This document shows, one piece after another, positions 50,341 through 59,703 of a stretch of 64,000 nucleotides of DNA (positions are counted from its first letter, which is position 1; every line of letters begins with the position of its first letter). The translations under genes were made by a program, and so were the position numbers. Below the pieces are notes generated by a model that ran no database searches, was not told where the DNA came from, and saw nothing but the letters and a program-made list of their open reading frames with translations. This DNA comes from an uncultured Roseobacter sp. Lineage in GTDB: Bacteria; Pseudomonadota; Alphaproteobacteria; Rhodobacterales; Rhodobacteraceae. The stretch covers positions 124,001 to 188,000 of the forward strand of contig NZ_CANLKW010000004.1 of assembly GCF_947491795.1 (NCBI RefSeq), read 5' to 3'.

Positions 50341-50928
50341 TTGCCACTGGCATTCCGGCAGCTCTCCGGACCGGCGCTTGCCGCCGCGCTGGAGGATGTT
50401 GCGGCGCTGCGTATCGCCGTCTTTCGCGACTGGCCCTATCTCTATGATGGCGATCCGGCCTATGAACGGCAGTACCTGGCCCCCTATCTGAAAAGCGATG
50501 CCGCCACGGTGATCGGTGCCTTTGATGCAGATCGGCTTGTGGGCGCGGCCACGGCGCTGCCGCTGAGCGCGCATTCGGATGATTTCAGTGCCGCCTTTGC
50601 GGGCACGGGCTATGATCTGTCCCGTCTGTGGTACTGCGCGGAAAGCGTGCTGTTGCCGGCGTATCGCGGGCAGGGGGCCGGGCATCGGTTTTTTGACCTG
50701 CGCGAGGCCCGGGCACGCGATCTGGGCTTTGCCCACAGCTGCTTTTGCGCCGTTGTGCGCCCGGACACGCATCCGGCCCGCCCGGCAGGCTACCGCAGCC
50801 TCGACGGCTTCTGGCAGGCACGCGGCTACAGCCCGCTTGCCGGTGTCACCGCGCGTTTCGCCTGGAAAGACATCGGCGAAGCCTCCGAGACCGAAAAACC
50901 CCTGCAATTCTGGATCCGCGCGCTCTGA
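50341..50928 (+). CDS. GNAT N-acetyltransferase
   Basis: A 195-residue acetyltransferase-fold protein starting at TTG (50341), the only start that keeps FRQLSGPALAAALEDVAALR. The acetyl-CoA loop is LLPAYRGQGAGHRFF near residues 103-117 (R/Q-x-x-G-x-G/A). RIAVFRDWPYLYDGD is typical of a subgroup in Alphaproteobacteria. The acceptor is unknown. The 125 bp after its stop contain a short frame ending TGGAMEF that looks like the tail of a lost gene. Confidence 0.8.
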   Translation: MPLAFRQLSGPALAAALEDVAALRIAVFRDWPYLYDGDPAYERQYLAPYLKSDAATVIGAFDADRLVGAATALPLSAHSDDFSAAFAGTGYDLSRLWYCAESVLLPAYRGQGAGHRFFDLREARARDLGFAHSCFCAVVRPDTHPARPAGYRSLDGFWQARGYSPLAGVTARFAWKDIGEASETEKPLQFWIRAL

Positions 50929-51170
50929 CCCCGGGGCGTACCGTGGTGCCGGTGCCACATCGGCTGCGCGCCGCGTGGCCCGATCTTGAAAAAATCCGGC
51001 AGACGGGCTATCCGGTGGCCACGTTCCGCACAGGCGGGGCGATGGAGTTTTAATGTCTGAGAATGCAGCCAACGGCTGAGGTTCACTCAGGTGAGCCGCA
51101 CTGAAACACAGGTCTTCCGCGCGTGATGCCGGAAGCCTTGTCGGCTGACATCAACTCAAGAGACACTCCA

Positions 51171-51428
51171 GTGAATATCTCAAAACACGAACAGCGTGTT
51201 TTGCACGTTCTGGCGCAGGGCGGAGCCATCCATTTTGAGCGCCTGCCGAACGGCAAAATCCGTGACATCCGCTGCATCACACGGGACGGCCATGTTCTGA
51301 CCGACTGTGATCTGCGGCTTTTTGATCGTCTGAAAAAACGGCGGTTCATCAAATCAACAGGCGGACGCCCCTACCGTGCCACGCGGCTCGGGATCAGTTC
51401 GGTCAACGCACAGCAGGACAACCGCTGA
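51171..51428 (+). CDS. yjhX: YjhX-family toxin-like protein
   Basis: An 85-residue protein matching YjhX of Escherichia coli in length and sequence pattern: start NISKHEQRVLHVLAQGG, then HFERLPNGKIRDIRCITRDG and RLFDRLKKRRFI. The start is GTG at 51171, with AAGAGA before it. In Escherichia coli, yjhX lies next to yjhQ, a GNAT protein reported as its antitoxin; here a GNAT gene follows after 11 bp. Toxicity here is inferred from that pairing. Confidence 0.85.
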   Translation: MNISKHEQRVLHVLAQGGAIHFERLPNGKIRDIRCITRDGHVLTDCDLRLFDRLKKRRFIKSTGGRPYRATRLGISSVNAQQDNR

Positions 51429-51439
51429 GGAGCAGACAT

Positions 51440-51904
51440 ATGAAAGAACCAATTGTAAAACCAACGACCCGGGGCGACATTCCGGCGCTGCAGGCCGTGC
51501 TGGATCAGACCGGGCTTTTCCCGGGCGATATGCTGCCGGACATGGCCGCACCGGCCCTTACCGGGCAAAGCCCCGCCCTCTGGCTGACCTGTCATCTGGG
51601 CGGGGCTCCCGTGGGCCTGAGCTATACCGTGCCCGAGGCATTCGCGGACGGGACATGGAACATGCTGGCCCTGGCGGTCCGCCCTGATCTGCAGTGCAGA
51701 GGCCTGGGGTCCGCTCTGGTCGCGGCGGCAGAGCAGCATCTGCGCGCAGGCAACCAGCGGTTGCTGATCGTCGATACCTCAGGCACCGCAGCTTTTGCGC
51801 GCGCCCGGCAGTTCTATGCCCGCCAGGGCTATAAAGAGGCGGCCCGCATCCGCGATTTCTGGGCAGCGGGGGATGACAAGGTGACCTTTCGCAAGGCCCT
51901 GTGA
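51440..51904 (+). CDS. GNAT acetyltransferase, YjhQ-like partner
   Basis: A 154-residue GNAT protein: VKPTTRGDIPALQAVLDQTG, WNMLALAVRPDLQCRGLGSA (acetyl-CoA binding Q/R-x-x-G-x-G) and RQFYARQGYKEAARIRDFW. It lies 11 bp after yjhX in the same direction, which fits a toxin-antitoxin pair with YjhQ. Alternatively it is an unrelated acetyltransferase; the pairing is positional. Confidence 0.8.
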   Translation: MKEPIVKPTTRGDIPALQAVLDQTGLFPGDMLPDMAAPALTGQSPALWLTCHLGGAPVGLSYTVPEAFADGTWNMLALAVRPDLQCRGLGSALVAAAEQHLRAGNQRLLIVDTSGTAAFARARQFYARQGYKEAARIRDFWAAGDDKVTFRKAL

Positions 51905-51999
51905 CTGAACAGACCCTTCGCCACGCGGGTGGCGGAGGGCCCTCAGACTGCTGGCAGGCGTCTGATCATGCGCTCCGGACACGCAGCCTGCATCCGGCG

Positions 52000-52377
52000 T
52001 CAGGTCCCTTCGCAGGTCCGCGCCGCCAGATCAGCGAACCGGCTCCAGGTTGCCCAGAACTGTTCGTTGCCCGATGCATCCGACGTGCGGATCGCCTGGG
52101 CCAGGTCGGGCTCTTCGAAAAAGCGCACGCCACGCGCCTGTTCTGAGATGGTCAGGGTCCGGTTGGCCACTGCCTGAATGCATCCGCACCGCGCCTGGCT
52201 CGCGGCCTTGCGGCGGTGCGCCATACAGGCATTGCTGATTTTGCCGCTGGCAAACTGTGGTGCTGTGCTGGCCTCAAGCGAGGCAGGCAGGAACGGGCTG
52301 GTGGCCGGTGGTTCATTGGCACCGCTGCACGCGGCGGTCAGCACCATAAGGCCCAGCAGGGCAGGAAATCGGGCCAT
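52000..52377 (-). CDS. small lipoprotein
   Basis: A 125-residue protein with a lipoprotein signal (LLGLMVLTAACSG, lipobox LTAAC with Cys near residue 17). The mature part holds four more cysteines (NACMAHRR, RCGCIQ, RTCEGT) that could form two disulfides, and the segment CGCIQAVANRTLTISEQARG is typical of a small exported family of Rhodobacterales. Function unknown. It is divided from the porin gene by about 90 bp, with the porin lying downstream in the other direction of reading order. Confidence 0.72.
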   Translation of the reverse strand: MARFPALLGLMVLTAACSGANEPPATSPFLPASLEASTAPQFASGKISNACMAHRRKAASQARCGCIQAVANRTLTISEQARGVRFFEEPDLAQAIRTSDASGNEQFWATWSRFADLAARTCEGT

Positions 52378-52463
52378 AACAGCGCTCCGCGGATTCGTTA
52401 AAAGACCCCGTGACTATGGCGCAACGGTCCGCGCTCTGCAATCTTGCGCGGACCGCTCCGAAA

Positions 52464-53564
52464 TCAGAACCGCCAGCGCGCGCCTACAAAGAACACATCC
52501 TGGTCCAGCAGGTCGGCGCCGGTGCCATCCAGGCTGAAGGTCCGGTAGCTGGCGTAGACCTCGGTATTGATGCTGTCGATCTTCTGGACGACCGCCAGAC
52601 CCACAGATTCGGATTCGGACCCGGTAACGGCAAAATCCTCGCCCGAATAATAGTCCAGCGTGATCCGTGTCTCGCCCGCGGCGATCCAGTCCCGTTTGAT
52701 CCCGCCCTTGATGTAGTAATAGCTGTCATCGCCTTCCTGCTGACGTCCTGTGGCCACCGCCAGGTTCAGGCCCGTCGCCTTGTGCAGAACAGCAAAGGAG
52801 CCCAGGAGCAGTTCCTCGTCGGAATCGCGGATCGAATACCCGACACGCCCGGCCACATGATAAGCGCCATAGTCCTTGTCGTATTTCAGGCCGATGTCAT
52901 AGAACTCATCGTCGTTGCCGCTGGTCAGGACTTCCTCACCGGCGGACACAATCAGCCAGAAGCCATTGTACTGCGGCGTTTCATAGTGAATACGGAACCG
53001 CCGCCCGCCGTCAAAGGCGTTGAACCCGTCACCGACGGTTGTGCCTGAACCGCCGCCCGAAGCCAGCTGGAACTCCTGATTGCCCGCCTGGTCCTGCAGG
53101 CTGGAATAGGCGATGACCGAGGTGCCGGAAAAGTCCGCCTCTGCCAGCCCGTCGGTTGCGATGCTGCCCTGACCAAAGGACAGTGTGCCCCAGGTGGGGG
53201 ACCGGTAAATCGCCTCGAACTTGCGGATCTCCGTGCGCCGGTATTCCTGGTCAAAACTGTCGTTGGTGTCGCTGATCGAGCTGGACCCGGTGAACCCCAG
53301 GGCGGTTTCAAAGTGCAGCCGGAACTCGCCGCCGTTGCCGGTGCCCTGCTTGTAAATCAGGCCGATACGGCTGTTTGAGTTGTCGTTGTCTGTAATGCTG
53401 GTGTTGGATGTGGCGCCATTGTCCACGCTGATCACACCAAGGTTGAGGTGTCCGTAAAAGTCCACCTCCGGTCCGGCGGACTGGGCAGTGGCCAGTGTGG
53501 GCAGCGCCAGCGCGCAAAGCCCTGCGGGCAGGAGTGCTGTTGTGCGGAAAAGGGATGTCGTCAT
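52464..53564 (-). CDS. outer-membrane porin
   Basis: A 366-residue Gram-negative porin with a signal peptide (ALLPAGLCALALPTLATAQ). The barrel is visible as alternating strands (EVDFYGHLNLGVISVDNG; TWGTLSFGQGSIATDG; YGAYHVAGRVGYSIRDS) and the C-terminal strand VFFVGARWRF ends in Phe, the BAM recognition signal. The family is the general/OmpC-like porin of Rhodobacterales. The start at 53564 fits the signal peptide; 26 upstream codons are rejected. It would admit small solutes. Confidence 0.9.
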   Translation of the reverse strand: MTTSLFRTTALLPAGLCALALPTLATAQSAGPEVDFYGHLNLGVISVDNGATSNTSITDNDNSNSRIGLIYKQGTGNGGEFRLHFETALGFTGSSSISDTNDSFDQEYRRTEIRKFEAIYRSPTWGTLSFGQGSIATDGLAEADFSGTSVIAYSSLQDQAGNQEFQLASGGGSGTTVGDGFNAFDGGRRFRIHYETPQYNGFWLIVSAGEEVLTSGNDDEFYDIGLKYDKDYGAYHVAGRVGYSIRDSDEELLLGSFAVLHKATGLNLAVATGRQQEGDDSYYYIKGGIKRDWIAAGETRITLDYYSGEDFAVTGSESESVGLAVVQKIDSINTEVYASYRTFSLDGTGADLLDQDVFFVGARWRF

Positions 53565-53706
53565 GGGAGGGCCTTTCGGGAAGCGGCGCCGGTGCGGCGT
53601 CTGAATACACCTTACGCGTGTGCCCTGTGAACGCAAACTCACATTTCCAGGAGGCCCGCGCGCTGACGCACAGACCTCCCGTCAGAAACCGGAGACAGCC
53701 CGGGGC

Positions 53707-54183
53707 TCAGCGCCCGATTTCCACCTCATGCTCGGAATGCGCCGAATGATCGTCGTTCAAACGGACGTATTTCACCGTCATGCGATCGGCCTCCAGGGCG
53801 ACCCGTTCGGCGGGCACAACGGAGCCACCATCGCGCGTTTCCTCGGCAAAGCTGAAGCTGGTGATCAGAACGTTCTCCATGGTGATCACCAGATAATCCA
53901 GATGCGCCTCGCCACTGTCCTTGCGCACCGCCAGCGTCATCTCGCGGAACACGCGCCCGCGCTCGACCGCATCCGCCAGATAGGGCGTGGCGGCATCGAT
54001 CTGTTTGTGCACGACCACGGGGTCAATTTCGGCCCGCCCGCGGCGGCGCAGCCTGCTGGTGACAGCGGATGACTGCTGTTCAATCCCCCAGCTGACGCCC
54101 CAGACGTCGATCTCGTCTTCGTGATCCACCCGCTGGCTCTCGCCGGGGATGTCGTCAATCTTCAGATAACCGGTAAGTGGCAT
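53707..54183 (-). CDS. hcp: Hcp-family type VI secretion tube protein (orphan)
   Basis: A 158-residue Hcp. It opens MPLTGYLKIDDIPGESQR and continues EIDVWGVSWGIEQ. PVVVHKQIDAATPYLADAV is the conserved middle and YLVITMENVLITSFSF the late strand, ending EHEVEIGR. Hcp forms hexameric rings of the secretion tube. GGAGGAAACC is a strong ribosome site. No VipA/VipB, VgrG, TssM or other type VI genes are in the window, so it is an orphan copy here. It lies upstream of the porin on the same strand. Confidence 0.9.
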   Translation of the reverse strand: MPLTGYLKIDDIPGESQRVDHEDEIDVWGVSWGIEQQSSAVTSRLRRRGRAEIDPVVVHKQIDAATPYLADAVERGRVFREMTLAVRKDSGEAHLDYLVITMENVLITSFSFAEETRDGGSVVPAERVALEADRMTVKYVRLNDDHSAHSEHEVEIGR

Positions 54184-54384
54184 GGTTTCCTCCCTCTGTT
54201 GGTTGCAACTGTGACGGGAGTTTAGGATGATTCCCCGGGCGGGACTGTGATCTGCGTCACAGAGCGGGTCGGTCGTTCGCTCTGGGCAGAACCCTCATCG
54301 CGCAGCGACAGGCCAGCCAGGTCTGCGCCCGGTGATCCTGTCGCTTTATCCAATCACGAACGGAATCGCAGTCCGGAAATCCGG

Positions 54385-55989
54385 TCATCCGCCGACAACC
54401 CCGGCCCAGACAACCAGCGCGTCCAGCCACTGGCGGTACCAGACGACGACCCATGCGAGCCCCAGATCCCACAGAAGCCGCAGGAGCAGGGCCAGCCCGC
54501 CAAAAACCAGCACCAGGCAGGCGGTCCAGACCGCCCCCAGCCGGAACGGGGCAGTGACCGAGGCGCGGGTATCGCCCCTGCGCGCAGCGGTAATGCGGGT
54601 GCACAGCGTGTCGCGCAGACCCTTGGGCAGCAGCGGTTGCAGGCTCAGCGCGCCCAGCCCGATATGGACCGCCGTCGGCAGCAGGGTGGAGGCAAGCATG
54701 AGGTAGAGCCACCAGTATTTGCTCAGGTTCCAGGTCGATTCCAGCAGGCGCTCCAGGTTGACAAAGCGGATGCCCGACAGCACTTCCATCAGCGCGCTGA
54801 CGCAGACCAGCGTGCTGCCCGTGGCCAGGAAAAGCAGCACCGCCACCAGCGCATCCAGCGCGCCCCAGATCAGCGGCTGGCCCTGCCGGCCCCGTTCGGC
54901 CAGGGCCAGGGTGACGGCATAGCTGGCCACGTCAAAGAGCGCGTTGACCAGCGGGGCCACCACAAGAAAGAGCAGTGTCACCCGCAGCACAGGCAGCCAT
55001 TCGCCCGCCGCGTTCCAGGGTGCCAGCAGCAGCATCAGCACCACCGCAGCAGCAGGGATGCCCAGGGCCAGGCCTGCGGCCACTCCGGGCCGGTTGCCTG
55101 TGCGCAGAACGTCAATCGTGATCACATAGATCAGTGCTGCGATCATGGCGGCAATGGCGGCCAGGAAAAAGGCACCCGCACCAGGCAGCAGCCACTGCAG
55201 GCCAAAGCCCAGCGGCGGCGCCAGCGAGATCACCGCCGAGACGGCGATCGCGGAGAGCCCGGCGAAATGGCCTGCCAGTGTCCAAAGCAGGGCAAAGCCG
55301 ATGGCCAGAATTGCGGTGGTGGTGAACCAGGGGAAATCCATCACCATCAGGATGGTGCCCCCCAGGGCAAAGGCGGCAAGGTCCATGTAATCGCCCAGCG
55401 GCTCCAGCCGCCCGGTCAGGTATCTGTTGCCCATCCGGATGTATTGGGGCCCGCCCGCGATCAGCAGGATCACCGCCAGCGCCAGCAGCCCGTGCCACCA
55501 GGACGCGGCCGCGGGGATCAGGATTGTCTGGCCCAGCACACCATCCTGGCCGCTGGTGCCCCAGTAGATCAGCATACTGGTCAGCGGGTAGATCACCGCA
55601 AAGAGCAGCGCCCGGTTCAGCAGGCGAAAGGTAAAGGCCGTGCGCAGCAGTTCGGACACAGGTGTGCGGTCCGTGGCGGGCTTTGGGATCCGGACCCAGC
55701 GGCGCGCGCGGGTCAGCATGTGCTCCAGCGCGCGGGTGTAATGCGCCCGGCAGCTCTTCAGCTGCAGGGTGTGCAGGATTTCAGCCGAGCGCGTCTGGTG
55801 GTTGATGCCGCTGGCGGCGACGACAACCGAAATCAGGTACACCGCCCCTGTCAGCAGCACCAGTTTGCGCGCTGTTTCACCGCTGCCTGCCAGGGCCGCG
55901 GCCAGACTGTTCTGCCCCGCAAGTGCTGCCAGCAGAACAACCAGCAACGCCGCCAGCCCGAAGGCAGCAGCAAAAAGACCCGTTCTCAC
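54385..55989 (-). CDS. large polytopic membrane protein
   Basis: A 534-residue protein with about twelve membrane helices, for example FAAAFGLAALLVVLLAAL, LVLLTGAVYLISVVVAA and LLALAVILLIAGG. A soluble loop near residues 90-135 (QLKSCRAHYTRALEHMLTR, then RARRWVRIPKPAT) is basic. No transporter signature is recognised. Starts are GTG: 55989 (after GTGGGGGAAATC) or 56001. It is divergent from lepA and upstream of hcp, with about 200 bp between, so a shared transcript with hcp is possible. Confidence 0.72.
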   Translation of the reverse strand: MRTGLFAAAFGLAALLVVLLAALAGQNSLAAALAGSGETARKLVLLTGAVYLISVVVAASGINHQTRSAEILHTLQLKSCRAHYTRALEHMLTRARRWVRIPKPATDRTPVSELLRTAFTFRLLNRALLFAVIYPLTSMLIYWGTSGQDGVLGQTILIPAAASWWHGLLALAVILLIAGGPQYIRMGNRYLTGRLEPLGDYMDLAAFALGGTILMVMDFPWFTTTAILAIGFALLWTLAGHFAGLSAIAVSAVISLAPPLGFGLQWLLPGAGAFFLAAIAAMIAALIYVITIDVLRTGNRPGVAAGLALGIPAAAVVLMLLLAPWNAAGEWLPVLRVTLLFLVVAPLVNALFDVASYAVTLALAERGRQGQPLIWGALDALVAVLLFLATGSTLVCVSALMEVLSGIRFVNLERLLESTWNLSKYWWLYLMLASTLLPTAVHIGLGALSLQPLLPKGLRDTLCTRITAARRGDTRASVTAPFRLGAVWTACLVLVFGGLALLLRLLWDLGLAWVVVWYRQWLDALVVWAGVVGG

Positions 55990-56081
55990 GATTTCCCCCA
56001 CAGTACCGCGCCGATTTCCCCTGCGCGGCCAACCTCGCAACTCACCTTGACCGTCCCCGCAATCCGCTCCATATCCCCACC

Positions 56082-57881
56082 ATGACACCGCTTTCACATA
56101 TCCGCAATTTCTCTATCGTCGCGCACATCGATCATGGGAAATCCACGCTCGCTGACCGCCTCATTCAGTCCACCAACACGGTGGCTGACCGGGATATGAA
56201 AGAGCAGATGCTCGACAGTATGGACATTGAACGCGAGCGCGGCATCACCATCAAGGCCCAGACCGTCCGGATCAACTATACCGCGCAAAACGGTGAAGAC
56301 TATGTCCTGAATTTAATCGATACGCCCGGACATGTCGACTTTGCCTACGAGGTCTCCCGCTCCATGCGCGCGGTCGAAGGCTCGCTTCTGGTGGTCGACA
56401 GCACGCAGGGCGTCGAGGCGCAGACCCTGGCCAATGTCTATCACGCCATCGAGGCCGACCACGAAATCGTGCCCGTCCTGAACAAGATCGACCTGCCCGC
56501 TTCTGACTGTGACCGCGTGGCCGAACAGATCGAGGACGTCATTGGCATCGACGCCACCGACGCCATCCGGGTCTCTGCCAAAACCGGCCAGGGCATCATG
56601 GAAACGCTCGAAGCCATCGTGCAGAAACTGCCCGCCCCCACCGGCAACCCCGACGCGCCGCTCAAAGCCATGCTGGTGGACAGCTGGTACGACAGCTACC
56701 TCGGCGTCATCGTCCTGGTGCGCATCATGGACGGCCAGCTGAAAAAGGGCGAGCGCATCCGCATGCTCTCCAACAACTCCACCCACCACGTGGACCGCAT
56801 CGGTGTCTTCCGCCCTGCTATGACCGAAATCGACGCGCTCGGCCCCGGAGAGATCGGCTTTCTGACCGCCTCGATCAAACAGGTGCGCGACACCCGCGTC
56901 GGCGACACCATCACCCACGAGAAAAAGGGCACCGAAAACGCGCTGCCGGGCTTCAAACCTTCCCAGCCGGTGGTCTTCTGCGGCCTCTTTCCCGTCGATT
57001 CCGCCGAATTCGAGGACCTGCGTGACGCCATCGAGAAACTGGCCCTCAACGACGCCTCTTTCTCTTATGAAATGGAAACCTCCGCAGCCCTTGGCTTTGG
57101 CTTCCGCTGCGGCTTTCTGGGGCTGCTGCACCTCGAGGTGATCCGCGACCGGATCGAACGCGAATACAACATCGAACTGATCACCACCGCGCCCTCCGTC
57201 ATCTACCACATCCACATGAAGGATGGCACGATGATGGAACTGCACAACCCCGCCGACATGCCCGACCTCACCCTCGTCGACCACCTGGAGGAGCCGCGCA
57301 TCAAGGCCACCATCCTCGTACCCGACGACTACCTCGGCGACGTGCTCAAACTCTGCCAGGACCGCCGCGGCATCCAGCTTGACCTCACCTATGCAGGCTC
57401 GCGCGCCATGGTCGTCTATGACCTGCCGCTCAACGAGGTGGTGTTTGATTTCTACGACCGGCTGAAAAGCGTGACCAAAGGCTACGCCTCCTTCGACTAT
57501 CAGATGATCGGCTACCGCCAGGACCAGCTGGTGAAAATGTCGATCCTGGTCAATGACGAGCCGGTGGACGCGCTCTCCACCATGGTCCACCGCGACCGCG
57601 CCGAACAGCGGGGCCGCGCCATGGTCGAAAAGCTCAAAGACCTGATCCCCCGCCACATGTTCAAAATCCCGATCCAGGCCGCGATTGGCGGCAAGGTCAT
57701 CGCCCGCGAAACCCTGTCCGCCATGCGCAAGGACGTGACCGCCAAGTGTTATGGTGGCGATGCGACGCGCAAACGCAAACTGCTGGACAAGCAGAAGGCC
57801 GGCAAGAAGAAGATGCGCCAGTTCGGGAAGGTGGATATACCGCAAGAAGCGTTTATTTCCGCGTTAAAAATGGACGGCTGA
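56082..57881 (+). CDS. lepA: elongation factor 4 (back-translocase LepA)
   Basis: A 599-residue translational GTPase. G1 is AHIDHGKST near residue 14, G2 is in RGITIKAQTVRI, G3 is DTPGHVDF and G4 is NKID. The EF-4-specific C-terminal domain follows (YAGSRAMVVYDLPLNEV, then FQIPIQAA-like KIPIQAAIGGKVIARE and the basic tail KRKLLDKQKAGKKKMRQFG). It remodels stalled ribosomes under stress. The start ATG at 56082 drops a non-conserved 53-codon extension. A perfect hairpin overlaps its stop. Confidence 0.96.
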   Translation: MTPLSHIRNFSIVAHIDHGKSTLADRLIQSTNTVADRDMKEQMLDSMDIERERGITIKAQTVRINYTAQNGEDYVLNLIDTPGHVDFAYEVSRSMRAVEGSLLVVDSTQGVEAQTLANVYHAIEADHEIVPVLNKIDLPASDCDRVAEQIEDVIGIDATDAIRVSAKTGQGIMETLEAIVQKLPAPTGNPDAPLKAMLVDSWYDSYLGVIVLVRIMDGQLKKGERIRMLSNNSTHHVDRIGVFRPAMTEIDALGPGEIGFLTASIKQVRDTRVGDTITHEKKGTENALPGFKPSQPVVFCGLFPVDSAEFEDLRDAIEKLALNDASFSYEMETSAALGFGFRCGFLGLLHLEVIRDRIEREYNIELITTAPSVIYHIHMKDGTMMELHNPADMPDLTLVDHLEEPRIKATILVPDDYLGDVLKLCQDRRGIQLDLTYAGSRAMVVYDLPLNEVVFDFYDRLKSVTKGYASFDYQMIGYRQDQLVKMSILVNDEPVDALSTMVHRDRAEQRGRAMVEKLKDLIPRHMFKIPIQAAIGGKVIARETLSAMRKDVTAKCYGGDATRKRKLLDKQKAGKKKMRQFGKVDIPQEAFISALKMDG

Positions 57882-57892
57882 CAGCCGTCCAT
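57870..57892 (+). terminator. hairpin at the lepA stop codon
   Basis: ATGGACGGCT (57870-57879) and AGCCGTCCAT (57883-57892) form a perfect 10-bp stem with a 3-nt loop and include the lepA stop. There is no T run after it on this strand, but five A precede it, which would give T on the minus strand. Confidence 0.55.
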
Positions 57893-58332
57893 CAGGGCTG
57901 AGATGAAAGACGGCGGGAGGCAGCGTATTGCGCAGCAATGCGCGTTCCCGCACAGGGGATATGGAGCGCACCCGGCGCAATAATCCCGCACTGTTACCCG
58001 TCAAAATCACCTGCCGGCGCCGATCAATCAAGCGCCACACGGCACCCCAACACTTTCCTCCGCTCAACCACCTGCAAACCGAGCAGGGGCGGCGACCGGC
58101 CGCGGGCGTCGCGCTGATAAGCGCCCGCCCGGGGGGGCGGTCGGGCGCTGCCCCTGCGGGGCTGGGGGAAACTGCTTCAGCTTTGCGCTACCAATCTGCT
58201 GACCACCAGGTTGAAATGCCTGCTCCAGATCGCGTTAGCGAAAGTATTGACTTGATCATTGCGCCAAGGGTCATGCATATTCGCAGCTCTTGTCAGATTC
58301 GTATTTTTTTATTGGATATAGGAGCTTGCGGC
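57893..58332. other. intergenic region after lepA
   Basis: About 440 bp without a gene. It begins with GC-rich stretches of possible stem-loops (58085-58150, long G and C runs) and becomes AT-rich at 58240-58330, where the promoter of the next lipoprotein gene should be. I see no defined site. Confidence 0.4.
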
Positions 58333-58962
58333 ATGAAAGCGCTGTTTTCAGTTTTATTTGCCGTGGCTTTGGCTGGCTGCACGACTGTCCGTACCGACGT
58401 GGAAGCATACTCTACAATTTCAGAGATAGAACAAGTCGGGAAGGTATTTATAGCCCCATACAACCGTGAAGATGCAAGTTCGCTCCAATGGCTAACAAAT
58501 GCCGGAATTTTTAGGTCCGTTTTGGAAGAAAAAGGTATCGCTATCGCTGAACGTAGAAGCGAAGCTAGTTCTATCGCCTATTTGGGCTTTGCTGTCGACG
58601 AGGGTGAAACCGTCCAATCGACATATTCCATTCCTCAATACGGAGTTACCGGCTATTCTGGTTCCCAGACCACTGGATCAATTTATGGAAGCTCGTATTC
58701 AGCAAATACAACTTACACTCCAACCTATGGAGTAACGGGATACTCAACAGGAACTAAAACAAGTGTAATTTATACCCGTGGCATGGCAGTGGATATCGTT
58801 GACGCGCGGAACAATTCGAAAGTATTTGAAGCAATCTCGGTAAGCCGGGGATCGTGTAGTTCATTTGCTGGCGTTGCGAGACCAATAATTGAGGCAACGC
58901 TCGCGAACTTCCCTAAGGGCAAAGTAGGTAGTGTGGAAGTGTCAATTGAAAGCGCGTGTTGA
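58333..58962 (+). CDS. lipoprotein of unknown function, low GC
   Basis: A 209-residue lipoprotein (FSVLFAVALAGCTT, lipobox LAGC with Cys near residue 16). The mature part has KVFIAPYNREDASSLQWLTN and, in the middle, a Tyr/Gly/Ser/Thr-rich stretch with a duplicated YGVTGYS segment (near residues 101-107 and 136-142). It resembles DUF4136-type envelope lipoproteins. The GC content is well below that of the flanks, suggesting transfer. ATAGGAG precedes the ATG. Confidence 0.72.
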   Translation: MKALFSVLFAVALAGCTTVRTDVEAYSTISEIEQVGKVFIAPYNREDASSLQWLTNAGIFRSVLEEKGIAIAERRSEASSIAYLGFAVDEGETVQSTYSIPQYGVTGYSGSQTTGSIYGSSYSANTTYTPTYGVTGYSTGTKTSVIYTRGMAVDIVDARNNSKVFEAISVSRGSCSSFAGVARPIIEATLANFPKGKVGSVEVSIESAC

Positions 58963-59052
58963 GCTGTATTTGTCCTCGAAGTAAGAAGCATTGAATGCCT
59001 GCACCTGTAAAAAGTTACTCCATGCAAATCCTTCAGATTTGCAGCGCCCGAA

Positions 59053-59412
59053 CCGCCCCCACGGGGCGAGCGCTTCGCTTCCCACCCCTCGGTCCGGGCG
59101 CTGGCGATTCAAATTCTAAGTGTCCGCTTGATTTCCGTCCGGCCCGATCCTTTTGGATCGTGCGTTCGGCCTTTCAAATGATCCCCCGGATCATTTAATC
59201 CGGCTGCGCCGGACCAGGCCTCACCCACCCCACGGGGCGGGCGCTTCGCGTCCCACCCCTCGGTCCGGGCGCTGGCGATTCAAATACAAAGTGTTCGCTT
59301 GATTTCCGTCCGGCCCGATCCTTGCGGATCGTGCGTTCGGCCTTTCAAATGATCCCCCGGATCATTTGATCCGGCTGCGCCGGACCAGGCCTCACCCACC
59401 CCCACGGGGCGG
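59053..59412. repeat. 171-bp tandem direct repeat, two copies plus a partial third
   Basis: The block containing GGTCCGGGCGCTGGCGATTC recurs at exactly 171 bp (59091 and 59262), and a third copy stops after the CACGGGGCGGGCGC segment. Each full copy carries three hairpins: CGATCC/GGATCG, AATGATCC-CCC-GGATCATT and TCCGGC-TGC-GCCGGA. The last two are nearly invariant between copies while loops and spacers vary, so structure seems conserved. The motif TCCCCCGGA occurs again at 59487-59510 in AAACTGTCC-CCC-GGACAGTTT. Confidence 0.7.
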
Positions 59413-59703
59413 GCGCGGCACTCCGCACAAAAGATGCCGCATTTTGGAAGCATCCCCCGGGGCTCCGCCCGTTCGCGGCTGAAACTGTCCCCCGGACAGT
59501 TTCCGGGACGCCACTCACCCCCTCGGTCCGGGCGCGTGGGTGCGTAGCACCTGCGGGGGAGACAGAGCGAAGGCGCAGCCTTTGCGGAGTCGACCGGCGC
59601 TCACAAACCATCACCGCCAGCTTCAAAAGCCCCCTTCCCCCGGGGCTGCGCGCGGACCGGTGCCAATCCCCTTAACACCCTCTCACCGCACCGCGCGCTG
59701 CGC

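Noticed and set aside
54247..56085. Long plus-strand frame (612 codons), Gln/Arg-rich
   Set aside because: Antisense shadow of the large membrane protein gene; composition is an artefact of reversed hydrophobic codons.
56313..57845. Minus-strand frame (510 codons) opposite lepA
   Set aside because: Mirror frame of lepA; no start context and no family.
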